Assembly: GCA_012103325.1 (NCBI GenBank)
Contig: WLWY01000005.1
Span: 186,001 to 250,000, forward strand
Length of the DNA stretch: 64,000 nt
Origin: Alphaproteobacteria bacterium
GTDB taxonomy: Bacteria; Pseudomonadota; Alphaproteobacteria; UBA8366; GCA-2717185
Direction of reading: 5' to 3'
This document shows positions 7,185 to 16,546 of this stretch, piece after piece. Made by a program: the position numbers and the translations under genes. Below the pieces are notes generated by a model that ran no database searches, was not told where the DNA came from, and was given only the letters and a program-made list of their open reading frames with translations. The first letter of the stretch is position 1; every line of letters starts with the position of its first letter.

Positions 7185-10004
7185 CTACGACTCGTCCATC
7201 AGTGTTGCCAATGTTTCCGCCACGGCAAGACGCAAATCGTCGGGCATGATCGGCTTCTCCAGATAGGGACGTGCGCCTTCGACCAGGAATGTGCGTGCCA
7301 TAGGGCTCAGGATGTCGCCGGTCAGGAACAGGAAGCGGCGCGATAGCCCCGGTTTCAATGTTTCTGCCCGCTCCCAAAGCGCACGGCCGTCGAGGTCCGG
7401 CATCCGCAAGTCAGAGATGATCAGGTCGAAGTCACGCTCGCCCAGAGCCTTCAAGCCGGCCAGGCCGCCATGCGCGACCTCGATATCATGGCCCACACTT
7501 TCCAGAATTTCCGCCATCAGGTCGGCGACATCTTCTTCGTCGTCGACCACCAGGATGCGCCGTGCATCAGGCTTTACGGCAGGCTCGTCGGCCGGCGCTT
7601 CTTCGTCGGCGGGCGAGGTGTCGATCGGCAGCTGGAGGCAGAAGGTCGTCCCCTCGGGGCGACTCATCACGTCGATCGTGCCGCCATGCGCCAACACGAT
7701 ACCGTGGCATACCGACAGACCGATCCCTGTGCCGACGCCTGTTGGTTTGGTGGTGAAGAACGGTTCGAAGATGCGGTCGCGGACATCGTCGGGAATTCCC
7801 GGCCCGGTGTCGATGATGTCCGCGACGACACTATGCCCGCCTGTGCTGCGCGTACGTACGGTGATCCGTCGTTCGGTCTCGTTGCCGGAAAGAGCTTGTT
7901 CTGCATTGACCAACAGGTTGGTAAAAACCTGCGTCAGCTCATCCGGATCGCCCGACACTGGCGGCAGGTCTTCGGCCAGGTCGCGTTCGATCTCGACGCC
8001 GCCGGATCGCAAACCATAGGCAAGCAGCTGCAGGGCATCTTCGATCGTTTGGTTGAGCTGAACCTTCTGGCGCACCGGCGTGCGCTGACGGGCCATGGCC
8101 AGGAAGGTCTTGACGATGCGCCCGCACCGTTCCGCCGCCGCGCGCACCTTGGCCACGCTGGCCGCGATTGCCGAGTCGTTGACCTGCTCTTCCAGCAGCG
8201 CGGTCTGGCCAACGACCACGGACAGGGGGTTGTTCAGTTCGTGCGCCACGCCGGCCAGCAGAGAGCCCAGAGCTGTCAGTTTTTCGGACTGGTGCAAGGT
8301 CTCTTGTTGTTTCTCGATCTGTGCTTGGGCAGATTTCAGGTCTGAGATGTCGATGCCGACGGAAAGGATACGGTCGACATCGCCATTCTCGTCCAGTAGC
8401 GGGATTTTCTGGGCCCACAGGGTCATGGTGCGACCGTCGGCTCTGGGGTAGCTGACTTCGTAATAGCCTGTGGGCTTGCGCTGTTCCAACACCCAATAGT
8501 CGCGATCGGTGGCCTGTTGTCCGTAGGCAGGCTCGAGATCGTCCTGGAACACCTCTTCCTGGGTCTTGCCGACGACATCCGTGCGCTGCAGATCCCAGAT
8601 CTCCAGGAAATAGCGGTTCACCAGGTCGTAGCGCATTTTGCGGTCCTTGGTGTGGATCGTTGCCGGGACCTCGTCCACCAGTTCGCGCAGCAGCCGTTCA
8701 CTCGCCTGGGCATTCTGTTCGCTGAGCTTCAATTCGGTTACATCGGTACGGATACCAACGATGCCGCCTTCCCGTGTCCGATGTTCGGTCATCAGGGTCC
8801 AGCGGTCGTCGGACCGTTCGACCAGGTAGGGCGGTGGCGGGTTTCGGTGCGCTGCTACCCGTTCCTTGACCCAGGTATCGATGTCGTAGCCTTGCGGCAC
8901 GCTGTCGTCGGCGACGCCGCGGCGCAGGATCTCGGCATAGGTGACGCCGGGCACCAGGGCTTCGGGGGCATAAGAAAACTCATCGCGGTAGCGCTGATTG
9001 AACATCACCAGACGGTCTTCGGCGTCGAACAGGATGAAGCCTTCCGAAATCGCTTCAATGGCGTCGCGCAACTGGCGTCGCGCCCGGGTCATTTCCTTGC
9101 GCAATCGGCGTTGCTGCGCCTCTGCTTGCTTCAGCGGCGTAACGTCCGTCACGGTGATAACCAGGCCGCTTTGAGCGATCGGGTTGACGTTGATCTGCAA
9201 CCAGCCGCTGTCTGCGATTTTTACTTCAAATCGATCGGCGATTCCGGCCGCGGCATGGTCCAGAAGGCGCTTGCGTATGACCAAGCCGTTTCTCCTGCCG
9301 CCATCGTCGCCGGCACGCACGACTGCGGCCACGAATCGAATGGCATCGGCATAAGGGGTTTGATCGGGCACCAGCCCACCCTCGGGCAGGGCGAGCAACC
9401 TGTCGAAGCGATCGTTGCGCACGACCAGACGCTGGTCCGGGCCAAAGACGGCCAGACCCTGCTCCATATGGTTGAACGTGTTTTGCAGGATGGTACCCAT
9501 CTCCTGCAGCTGCTGGCGCGCGGTAATGGTGTCCGTTACGTCTGTGGCGGTCCCCCGGTAGCCGGTGAACCTGCCATCCCCGTCATAGACCGGTGCGCCT
9601 GAAGTGAGGACATGGCGGATACCGAGATCGGGGACGTTCGCCAGGTAGGTGAAATCGCGGAATGGCTTGCGCGCTTCCATATCTGCCAGATGCACCTGCC
9701 ATTTTTCTTCGTCATCACGGTCGGCAGCTAAATCATATCGCCCGACACCGAGAAGCTGATCGTGGTCCCGGTCATCGGGAAGCCCGGCTCCCATAATCAT
9801 CGTGAAACGGTTCTCAATATCGGTTTCCCAAAGCCAGTCGGAGCCGGCTGCCAGCAGGCTTGAAAGCCGCTGTTCGGTCAGCTTCAGTGCGGCTTCGGTT
9901 TGCCGGTGTGCGGCCCGTTCACGCGCCAGTGCCGCTTCCGCCTCGCTGGCGGGATCATCGCGCTGAGGCGTCTGTGGCCCGAGCTTGGACCCGTCTTCAG
10001 CCAT
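7185..10004 (-). CDS. Multi-PAS hybrid sensor histidine kinase
   Basis: 939-residue soluble-looking hybrid kinase; no convincing membrane segment is visible. A short coiled coil (about 20-50) precedes roughly four PAS domains between 45 and 560 (WLWETDIENRFTMI, LAVFGPDQRLVV, GFILFDAEDRLVMFN, PATIHTKDRKMRYDLVN). HisKA follows with the phospho-His H588 in AGVAHELNNPLSVVVG. The ATPase domain has N, G1 and G2 boxes (NLLVNAEQAL, DTGPGIPDD, GTGIGLSVC). A C-terminal receiver (ARRILVVDDEED) carries phospho-Asp D865 in SDLRMPDLDG. The ATG at 10004 was chosen over a TTG four codons upstream. No separate response regulator is adjacent, so its output partner is unknown. Confidence 0.92.
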   Translation of the reverse strand: MAEDGSKLGPQTPQRDDPASEAEAALARERAAHRQTEAALKLTEQRLSSLLAAGSDWLWETDIENRFTMIMGAGLPDDRDHDQLLGVGRYDLAADRDDEEKWQVHLADMEARKPFRDFTYLANVPDLGIRHVLTSGAPVYDGDGRFTGYRGTATDVTDTITARQQLQEMGTILQNTFNHMEQGLAVFGPDQRLVVRNDRFDRLLALPEGGLVPDQTPYADAIRFVAAVVRAGDDGGRRNGLVIRKRLLDHAAAGIADRFEVKIADSGWLQINVNPIAQSGLVITVTDVTPLKQAEAQQRRLRKEMTRARRQLRDAIEAISEGFILFDAEDRLVMFNQRYRDEFSYAPEALVPGVTYAEILRRGVADDSVPQGYDIDTWVKERVAAHRNPPPPYLVERSDDRWTLMTEHRTREGGIVGIRTDVTELKLSEQNAQASERLLRELVDEVPATIHTKDRKMRYDLVNRYFLEIWDLQRTDVVGKTQEEVFQDDLEPAYGQQATDRDYWVLEQRKPTGYYEVSYPRADGRTMTLWAQKIPLLDENGDVDRILSVGIDISDLKSAQAQIEKQQETLHQSEKLTALGSLLAGVAHELNNPLSVVVGQTALLEEQVNDSAIAASVAKVRAAAERCGRIVKTFLAMARQRTPVRQKVQLNQTIEDALQLLAYGLRSGGVEIERDLAEDLPPVSGDPDELTQVFTNLLVNAEQALSGNETERRITVRTRSTGGHSVVADIIDTGPGIPDDVRDRIFEPFFTTKPTGVGTGIGLSVCHGIVLAHGGTIDVMSRPEGTTFCLQLPIDTSPADEEAPADEPAVKPDARRILVVDDEEDVADLMAEILESVGHDIEVAHGGLAGLKALGERDFDLIISDLRMPDLDGRALWERAETLKPGLSRRFLFLTGDILSPMARTFLVEGARPYLEKPIMPDDLRLAVAETLATLMDES

Positions 10005-10177
10005 CGGTTGCTTCAATCATCGAGGTTGAGATCGCCATTATCCGACATTCCCCTGATGGCCGCCGGTTCCGGCCCTCAGAGTAGCCGTCTAGGCCTTTGA
10101 CGGCAATTCGGAGGTTAATCGGCGTGGATGGCATCGCCGCGATCGCCGGGCACGGTGTCCTATAGCCATGATCGGCT

Positions 10178-11209
10178 TCAAGCGACTTCGGGTCGCCATG
10201 CGACGACCCCTTCGGTTCTCGCGCGCGCTTCAGGGGTGGCCAGACAAGTCGCGACGGCTTCGTAGCCGGGGGCGCCGGGGTAGGGGGCGACCTGGGCCGG
10301 CGGACTGTGGTTGGCCGGGCATAGGATGATCGCCTCGTCGGGACCGACGGCGGCCAAGTCGAGGACAGCGCAGGAGCGCGTAAGCAGAAAGAGTGGCCGG
10401 GCGTTGGGTCCGCGAAGGCGGAGGTATGAAATGAGCGCCTCCTGCGAGGCCTGATCCAAACCGTCCTCCACCATGTCGACAATCAGTATCCCCAGGTTTT
10501 CCGATTCCAGCGAAACGACAAGTACGCGTAAAGCCGCAGATTCCGTGGCACCATCTTCGATCAGCCAATGCAACGACTTATCCACACGTGCCTTCAGGGC
10601 CGGGTTCCTGTCCAATGTCTCCCTTGCCGCGGCGCCTTCGTCGGTCAGGCGTTCCAGACCCAGAAAAGTGGCATCCGGCAGGGTCTCTGCAATAGTTCGG
10701 GCGAGCCGCGTCTTGCCGCTGAACAGGGGGCCGATGATGTAGTTGAGCGCGCGTATGTCTCTCAGTTCGAATCTTTCGCCGCCCCATGGCCATGGCAGGT
10801 CTATGGCGATCCTGATCTCGGGAGTCGGTTGCACCATACGCGCGAGTTCGCTGACTTTCGGCGCCTTTTCCCGGGCAAGGTCGGCTCTGAGACCACGTAC
10901 CTGCTCGACCGTATCGGCGAGCCTACGGATTCGACCTTCGAGTGCTTTCTGATGGGCGGCTAGAGCTGGTTCCAGAGACTGCGGATCGCCGTTCGATACC
11001 CGAGCCACTTCCGCAAGACTGAGGCCAAGCGCGCGCAAGGCCACGATCTCGGCGGCTTGGGCCATTTCGACGGGACCATAGGTCCGCCATCCTGCCTCGG
11101 TGCGGACCGGGTCGAGTAATCCGCGCTGTTCATAGAGACGAAGTGCCTTGGTCGAGACGCCAAGCCGCTTGGCAGCCTCGGACGGGCTTAGGAATTGTTT
11201 GGAACGGCT
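10178..11209 (-). CDS. MerR-family HTH fused to a P-loop ATPase domain
   Basis: About 344 residues including the initiator GTG, whose first base is 11212 (coding span 10178-11212). The N-terminus (about 8-78) is a MerR winged helix (SPSEAAKRLGVSTKALRLYEQRGLL, then RALGLSLAEVARV). A helical dimerisation segment spans about 90-118. Instead of a metal or drug effector domain it continues into a nucleotide-binding domain with Walker A IIGPLFSGKTRLA (about 158-170) and a Walker B-like GILIVDMVED (about 247-256). GAGGAG lies seven bases before the GTG. A MerR-type promoter with a 19-bp spacer lies directly upstream. It is co-oriented with the nitroreductase. The effector is unknown; ATP or an ATP-dependent state is a reasonable guess. 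Confidence 0.78.
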   Translation of the reverse strand, partial: SRSKQFLSPSEAAKRLGVSTKALRLYEQRGLLDPVRTEAGWRTYGPVEMAQAAEIVALRALGLSLAEVARVSNGDPQSLEPALAAHQKALEGRIRRLADTVEQVRGLRADLAREKAPKVSELARMVQPTPEIRIAIDLPWPWGGERFELRDIRALNYIIGPLFSGKTRLARTIAETLPDATFLGLERLTDEGAAARETLDRNPALKARVDKSLHWLIEDGATESAALRVLVVSLESENLGILIVDMVEDGLDQASQEALISYLRLRGPNARPLFLLTRSCAVLDLAAVGPDEAIILCPANHSPPAQVAPYPGAPGYEAVATCLATPEARARTEGVVAWRPEVA

Positions 11210-11242
11210 CACGGATCGACTCCTCGTTTACTGACTGCCATC

Positions 11243-11273
11243 CTTATCGGGGCAGCCCCAAGGGCCGGGTCAA
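11243..11273 (-). promoter_or_regulatory. MerR-type promoter with 19-bp spacer
   Basis: On the minus strand a -35 box TTGACC (11273-11268) and a -10-like GATAAG (11248-11243) are separated by exactly 19 bases, the over-long spacer typical of MerR-activated promoters. A dyad TTGGGGC-T-GCCCCGA (11261-11247, one mismatched pair) lies across the spacer. It sits between the nitroreductase stop and the MerR-ATPase start, consistent with autoregulation. Binding is inferred from layout only. Confidence 0.6.
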
Positions 11274-11277
11274 GCGC

Positions 11278-11922
11278 TTACTTCCAGGGTGGCGTTTGGC
11301 CCCAGCGGTCCCACGAGGTCGTTGCACTGGTAGGCAGCCGGCTGGTGGGCCCGAATTTGCCGCGCGGATAACCAAGCGGGATGCAGCAGTGAAAGACCAT
11401 CTCCTCGGGGACGCCGAACATGGCGTTGACGCGCTCCATGACCTCCGCGTGCAGGGTGGTCAGCACGCTGCCTAGGCCCAACGCGCGGGCCGCCAGCAGG
11501 AGGTTTTGGACCCCGGGGAAGGTCGAGGACGCGGCGACGCCGGACGATTCCGAGTACACCAGGATGACCGCGGGCGCATTGACCATCTCGTCCGCCAGCA
11601 GCGCCGCCAGGCGGTACGGGGAGTCCTCCGGTATATCGGCCTTCGAGCTCCAGCCGTACGCATCGCGGCGTTTGGCCCACCAGGCTTCGAAATACAGCTT
11701 GCCGAATTCGTTGATGGCATCGCGCTCGCGGATGACCAGATAGCGTGCCGGTTGAGTGTTGCCCCCGTTCGGCGCTTTCGAGGCGGCATTTAGAATGATT
11801 TCCAACTGCGCGTCCGTGACGGGCCGGTCAGGGTCCAGCCGGCGCGTCGCGCGTTGGCTGAACATTGCCTCGCCGATTGGCATCGTCAGTTCGGCAGGCG
11901 GATCGAGGCGGACCATGTCCAT
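11278..11922 (-). CDS. Nitroreductase family protein
   Basis: 214-residue FMN-dependent NAD(P)H oxidoreductase of the nitroreductase fold. The start of the fold is FSQRATRRLDPDRPVTDAQLEIILNAA in spirit (about 21-47; residues RATRRL bind FMN phosphate), followed by KAPNGGNTQPARYLVI. The C-terminal half has GVQNLLLAARALGLGSVLTT, the second FMN contact region. Natural substrates of such enzymes (quinones, nitroaromatics, flavins) cannot be told from sequence. It precedes the MerR-ATPase regulator on the same strand with a 65-bp gap, so the two may be functionally linked. Confidence 0.88.
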   Translation of the reverse strand: MDMVRLDPPAELTMPIGEAMFSQRATRRLDPDRPVTDAQLEIILNAASKAPNGGNTQPARYLVIRERDAINEFGKLYFEAWWAKRRDAYGWSSKADIPEDSPYRLAALLADEMVNAPAVILVYSESSGVAASSTFPGVQNLLLAARALGLGSVLTTLHAEVMERVNAMFGVPEEMVFHCCIPLGYPRGKFGPTSRLPTSATTSWDRWGQTPPWK

Positions 11923-12265
11923 CGCGTTTCTCCCTAAATATTATGTCTGTGCGGCGTGTTGTGCCGCGTTGTCGTTTCCGTTGCGCTAATAGCAGTACCT
12001 AATCTGCGCGGCCGGGGGAAGTGCTCGCCAGTACCGTCTTGATCCATTAACCATTAAGGGCTAAGAAGCACGCAGCACAAAGACGGAGTGCACAGATGGA
12101 AATGAGCAGCGTAATCATCCGACTTCGGTGACCGCACCCTGCGCAGGGTGACGTCATCCTCGCCCCGGCTTTGCCGGCCTTTCTTCCATCGACCAAGTCT
12201 GATTTCAGCCATGATGACGCGATGTTTTGCATCGGCGTCTCTGTCGCGACCAAGGAGCGATAAGC
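11923..12265. other. 343-bp divergent intergenic region with a perfect palindrome
   Basis: Separates the nitroreductase and the ABC exporter, so it must hold both promoters. It contains a perfect 16-bp palindrome CACCCTGCGCAGGGTG (12135-12150) followed closely by a second small hairpin CCGGCTTTGCCGG. This arrangement resembles the short intergenic palindromes common in alphaproteobacteria. No gene is supported in it. Confidence 0.55.
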
Positions 12266-14146
12266 ATGTTCCGTCTTTTGGAGTCCCTAATCGACCCGTT
12301 CCGGGCAACGAATGACGCCCCACCGGACCGGTTTTGGCCGTTCATCCTCGGCCACCTACGGCCATTCCGCCGACTGCTGGCCGTCGTCGCCGTCACCGGA
12401 TTCTGTGTCGCCACGATAGAGACCGGCCTGATCTTCTACGCAGGGCGGCTGGTGGATCTGATGACGGCCAGCGGACTGGACCATCTCACCATGCGCCATG
12501 GTGTCGAACTCGCCGTCGTCGCGTTGCTGATCCTGCTCGTCCGCCCGATCGTCATCGTGCTCAATATCGCGCTGCTCAATCAGGGCCTGTCGGTCAATCT
12601 GCTCGATCAGGTGCGGTGGCGGGCGCATAAGCATCTGCTGGGCCAGTCGGTTGGCTTCTTTCATAACGATTTCGCCGGCCGCATCGCCAACCGCGTGATG
12701 CAGACCGGCCCCGCTGTAGAGGATTCGACCTATATGGCGTTCGAGGCGCTGTGGTACGCGGCCGCTTATATACTCGGCGCCACCCTGGTGCTCGTTAATG
12801 CGGACGAGCGGCTGATCGTCCCGCTCGCTCTTTGGCTCGTGGCTTATCTGCTGTTGTTGCGCGTGCTGATCCCGCGCATCGGGCATGCGTCGATGCGGTT
12901 GTCCGATGCGCGTTCGCTTGTCACCGGGCGTATCGTCGACGCCTACACCAACATCCAGACGGTCAAGCTGTTCGCCCATGCAGCGCGGGAGGAAGCCTAC
13001 GCGCAGACCGCCATGCGCATGCACCGGCTGCGTCTCGCGCGGCTGATGCGGCTGATGACGACCATGACCGCGGGGCTGGCGACACTGAACGGTGTGCTGA
13101 TCGTCAGCACCGTCGGCGGGGCCGTGTGGCTGTGGCATGTCGGCGAAACCACACTCGGTGTCGTGGCCGCGGCGGCGGCGCTGACCCTGCGCCTGAACGG
13201 CATGACCGGCTGGATCATGTGGGTGTTGTCGCAACTGTTCCAGTATGCGGGCATGATCAAGGAAGGCATGGAGACGATCTCCGAACCGCACGAAATCGTC
13301 GATGCGCCGGACGCTCCCGCGCTGAACGTCAGCGGCGGCGCCATTCGTTTCCACGACGTGGAGCATCTATACCGCGGCCGGACCAATCGAACGACCGCGG
13401 GCGGGTTGCGCGGTGTCGATCTGGACATTCGTCCGGGCGAGAGAGTTGGTCTGGTCGGGCGCTCCGGTGCGGGCAAATCCACGCTGATCAACCTGCTGCT
13501 CCGCTTCTACGATATCGAGTGCGGCCGTATCGAGATCGATGGCCAGGATATCAGCCGCGTAAGTCAAGAATCGCTGCGCCGGTCCATCGCCGTCGTGACG
13601 CAGGACACGGCCCTGCTGCACCGTTCCGTGCGCGACAACATCCTATATGGCCGGCCGGATGCGACAGAGGCCGAAATGCGCGAAGCGGCCCGGCTGGTCT
13701 ATGCCGACGAATTCATCGGCCATCTCGAAGATCCGAAAGAGCGTCGCGGCTACGACGCCCATGTCGGCGAGCGTGGCGTGAAGCTGTCCGGCGGTCAGCG
13801 GCAGCGCATCGCTTTGGCGCGCGCGGTGCTGAAAGACGCGCCGATCCTGATTTTGGACGAGGCGACCTCCGCGCTCGACTCGGAAGCGGAAGCCCTCATT
13901 CAGGCGGCGCTGGGAACACTGATGGCCGGTAAAACGGTGATCGCTATCGCCCACCGGCTGTCCACGATTCAGCGGATGGACCGCATCATCGTTCTCGACC
14001 AGGGTCGGATCGTTGAGCAGGGCACGCACGCCGAACTGCTGGAACGGCGCGGCCTCTACGAAATCTTCTGGTCCCGGCAATCGGGCGGGTTCATCGGCAT
14101 CGAGCCAGAACAGTCGGAACGGCCGGTCGAAACGCGCGCTGGGTGA
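12266..14146 (+). CDS. ABC exporter, fused membrane and ATP-binding domains
   Basis: 626-residue half-transporter of the exporter (MsbA/multidrug/ATM1-like) class that would work as a homodimer in the inner membrane. The transmembrane domain covers about 20-325 with some six helices. The nucleotide-binding domain has Walker A GRSGAGKST (about 398), the signature LSGGQRQRIALARA (about 507), Walker B ILILDEATSALD (about 528) and the H-loop AIAHRLST. The ATG at 12266 is preceded by AAGGAG at eight bases; an upstream TTG frame extension lacks support. The cargo is unknown. It converges on the LLM oxidoreductase with 12 bases between stops. Confidence 0.92.
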   Translation: MFRLLESLIDPFRATNDAPPDRFWPFILGHLRPFRRLLAVVAVTGFCVATIETGLIFYAGRLVDLMTASGLDHLTMRHGVELAVVALLILLVRPIVIVLNIALLNQGLSVNLLDQVRWRAHKHLLGQSVGFFHNDFAGRIANRVMQTGPAVEDSTYMAFEALWYAAAYILGATLVLVNADERLIVPLALWLVAYLLLLRVLIPRIGHASMRLSDARSLVTGRIVDAYTNIQTVKLFAHAAREEAYAQTAMRMHRLRLARLMRLMTTMTAGLATLNGVLIVSTVGGAVWLWHVGETTLGVVAAAAALTLRLNGMTGWIMWVLSQLFQYAGMIKEGMETISEPHEIVDAPDAPALNVSGGAIRFHDVEHLYRGRTNRTTAGGLRGVDLDIRPGERVGLVGRSGAGKSTLINLLLRFYDIECGRIEIDGQDISRVSQESLRRSIAVVTQDTALLHRSVRDNILYGRPDATEAEMREAARLVYADEFIGHLEDPKERRGYDAHVGERGVKLSGGQRQRIALARAVLKDAPILILDEATSALDSEAEALIQAALGTLMAGKTVIAIAHRLSTIQRMDRIIVLDQGRIVEQGTHAELLERRGLYEIFWSRQSGGFIGIEPEQSERPVETRAG

Positions 14147-14158
14147 TTTCGGTTTCGC

Positions 14159-15181
14159 CTAAAGTCCTTGTTGGACCCGGGGGAAGACTTCTTCGGCGAT
14201 GAGCTGCATTGTTTCCATCGAGCGCGCCACTTCCAGCCCGGGCCAATGCATGCTCATCACAATATGATTCATGCCCACGCGCTTGTTGAAATTGATGATC
14301 TGCTCCGCAACGTCGTCTGGCGAGCCGATGAAGAAGCGGTCCTTGAGCAGTTCCTCGAAGGGCTGGCCGAGTTCGTCCTTCGCGTCCGGGCGCGAGCGGC
14401 CAAGGCCCCAGGCGTGGTACGCTTTGTACTTGGTCATGATCGGTTCTTTCGCTAGACGGTACGCTTCTTCGCGGGTCGGCGCGCAGAAGACCTCTCGCCG
14501 GATTGGAAATTCTTCCGGGAAAGCTTTCCCTTCCGCGTCCAGCGCCCGCTTGTAGGTCTCGACTTGGCTCACCAATTCGTCCAGTCGATCGTTGGGGCCG
14601 GCGTACCAGGTCGTGCCCATCTTCGCGGCGCGCTCGATAACGGCATCGGCGCTGCCGCCAATCCAGATAGGCGGATAAGGCTTCTGAACGGGTTTTGCGG
14701 AACAGCTCGCCTCTTTCAACTCGAAGTGCGATCCCTTCATGGTAACGGTTTGTTCCGTCCACAACCGTTTGATCGCGGTCAGATTTTCTTCGAACCGGCG
14801 GGCGCGTAGTTTGCGCGAGGCCCCGAATGCCATGAATTCGACATCGCGATATCCAACGCCGCATCCGAAGATCACCTTGCCGTTGGTCATGATGTCCAGG
14901 GTGCCGAGCTGTTCCGCCACGTCGAGCGGTTTGTGCAGCGGCAGCAGCAGGACGCCCGCGTTCAACCGCAGACTGGGCGCTTCCGCGGCGACGCGGCACA
15001 GGAACGGAATCTGCTGAAGGTCCTGCAGCGGGTGGGTGCTGTAATGCGCCCCTTTGGTAATGGAATGATAACCCAGCCGTTCGAGCATACGAGCCTGTTC
15101 CATCATTTCCGCAAAACGTTCGGCGACGTTTTCACCTTCCGGAAACTGGCCCCGCATCATGATTCCAAATTGCATAGACAT
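14159..15181 (-). CDS. LLM-class (luciferase-like) flavin or F420-dependent oxidoreductase
   Basis: 340-residue TIM-barrel protein of the bacterial luciferase family. Features are the N-terminal MQFGIMMRGQFPEGE strand, LNAGVLLLPLHKPLDVAEQLGTLD, the glycine-rich GKVIFGCGVGYRDVEF, and YPPIWIGGSADAVIERAAKMG. Members use FMNH2 or reduced F420 to oxidise aldehydes, alkanes or other small substrates; the cofactor cannot be decided from sequence. A second ATG two codons in could also be the start. It is divergent from the aldo/keto reductase 162 bases away. Confidence 0.87.
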   Translation of the reverse strand: MSMQFGIMMRGQFPEGENVAERFAEMMEQARMLERLGYHSITKGAHYSTHPLQDLQQIPFLCRVAAEAPSLRLNAGVLLLPLHKPLDVAEQLGTLDIMTNGKVIFGCGVGYRDVEFMAFGASRKLRARRFEENLTAIKRLWTEQTVTMKGSHFELKEASCSAKPVQKPYPPIWIGGSADAVIERAAKMGTTWYAGPNDRLDELVSQVETYKRALDAEGKAFPEEFPIRREVFCAPTREEAYRLAKEPIMTKYKAYHAWGLGRSRPDAKDELGQPFEELLKDRFFIGSPDDVAEQIINFNKRVGMNHIVMSMHWPGLEVARSMETMQLIAEEVFPRVQQGL

Positions 15182-15343
15182 GGTCTCTCGCGCTCCAATT
15201 GGATCTAAACTACCCTAAAGCTAGAAGTCTGAAGCCTACACTGTGGCAGGTGTTCGACACCAACTGTCCGGTCTCTGTATGTCCATTGTTCCGGAGGACT
15301 GTAGGCGGCAAGGTCTTGCCAACGAGAAGGGAACCAATCCGAT

Positions 15344-16270
15344 ATGGAAAAACGAAACATCGGGGGAAAAGGCGGATTGCAGGTCTCGTTGGTCGGCCTC
15401 GGATGCAACGCGTTTGGGGGCCGCGTGGACGAAAAAGGGACCCATGCCGTTATGGATGCGGCAATCGACGCCGGCATCGATTTTTTCGATACGGCGGAAA
15501 CCTACGGCGGCGGCAAGTCCGAGCTGTACATGGGAAGCGGACTCAAAGGAAAGCGCGACAAGGTGTTCCTCGCGTCGAAGTTCGGCTTCGGCACCTCCCA
15601 TGTCGCGGACAAGAACCGCGGGTCGCCGGAGAATATCCGCGCCGCCCTCGACCAAAGCCTCTCGAAGCTTCAGACCGACTGGATCGATCTGTATCAGATA
15701 CATCGGCCCGACCCCGATACGCCGGTCGGTGAGACGATGGGCGCGCTCGAGGACCTCGTGACGGCAGGCAAGATCCGTTACTACGGATGTTCCTACTTTA
15801 CCGGCGCGCAAATGCAGGAAGCCGTCGACGAGGCCGCGCGCGCGGGGCTGAAAGGCTTCGTCACCGCCCAGAACGCCTGGAACATGCTGGAACGGGAGAT
15901 CGAGACGGACCTAATTCCTGTTTGCGAATCCAACGCGATCGGCCTCTTGCCCTATTATCCGATCGCCAAAGGGTTGCTCACCGGGAAATACCGAAAGGGC
16001 AATGCCGCACCGGCCGGCAGCCGATTGTCCGGCGACCAGTACCTCGCCGACGCGGATTTCGACCTATTGGAACGGTTGGAGGCATATGCGCGGGACCACG
16101 GTTACGAGCTACTGACCTTGGCGATATCCTGGCTTGCCGCGCAACCGTCGATCGCCAGCATCATCTCCGGCGCGTCCCGCCCCGATCAGATGACGGCGAA
16201 CGCTGCCGCCGCCCGATGGAAATTGACTGAGGAGAACCGCAACGAGATCGATGCCATCTTGACCGTATAG
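15344..16270 (+). CDS. Aldo/keto reductase
   Basis: 308-residue NADPH-dependent oxidoreductase with the AKR TIM barrel. The catalytic tetrad is visible: D49 and Y54 (FFDTAETYGGG), K79 (LASKFGF) and H120 (LYQIHRPD). The cofactor phosphate region is near the C-terminus (SIISGASRPDQM). Overall form resembles the YajO/PhdYeM-like AKR subfamily that acts on aldehydes and sugars. The start ATG lies at a typical position after a purine-rich tract (AGAAGGGAA). No partner gene reveals the substrate. Confidence 0.92.
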   Translation: MEKRNIGGKGGLQVSLVGLGCNAFGGRVDEKGTHAVMDAAIDAGIDFFDTAETYGGGKSELYMGSGLKGKRDKVFLASKFGFGTSHVADKNRGSPENIRAALDQSLSKLQTDWIDLYQIHRPDPDTPVGETMGALEDLVTAGKIRYYGCSYFTGAQMQEAVDEAARAGLKGFVTAQNAWNMLEREIETDLIPVCESNAIGLLPYYPIAKGLLTGKYRKGNAAPAGSRLSGDQYLADADFDLLERLEAYARDHGYELLTLAISWLAAQPSIASIISGASRPDQMTANAAAARWKLTEENRNEIDAILTV

Positions 16271-16546
16271 CGGCGGTGTTTTTGGCCGAATATCAGGGGA
16301 TATTTTATGGTCAGCAACCGTTGGGGCAGTAGATTTGGTTAGCCCAACCTGGCCCCTAATGTGGCGAAATGAGATAGCCCGGTCGTCGGATACAGTAGTC
16401 AGGGTCGGGTCTGGCGATCTGCTTCGCAGTTTTGTTGCTCATAAATTGTAAAGAATCCCGACGGTTTTCCGTTGAAATTTGGGCGTCTGACAGTAGAAAA
16501 ATAAAAATTTATATTTGTTTCAATGCCTTATCTGGGAATTTCTTGG

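Noticed and set aside
8517..9602. 361-codon open frame antisense to the histidine kinase
   Set aside because: Falls entirely within the PAS domains of the kinase on the other strand; no start signal and no family.
10578..10586. TTATCCACA, a perfect DnaA box
   Set aside because: A single copy within the MerR-ATPase coding region, without other boxes, an AT-rich unwinding element or origin genes.
12356..13366. 336-codon open frame antisense to the ABC exporter
   Set aside because: Shadow of the exporter membrane domain; His/Gln/Arg-rich low-information translation.
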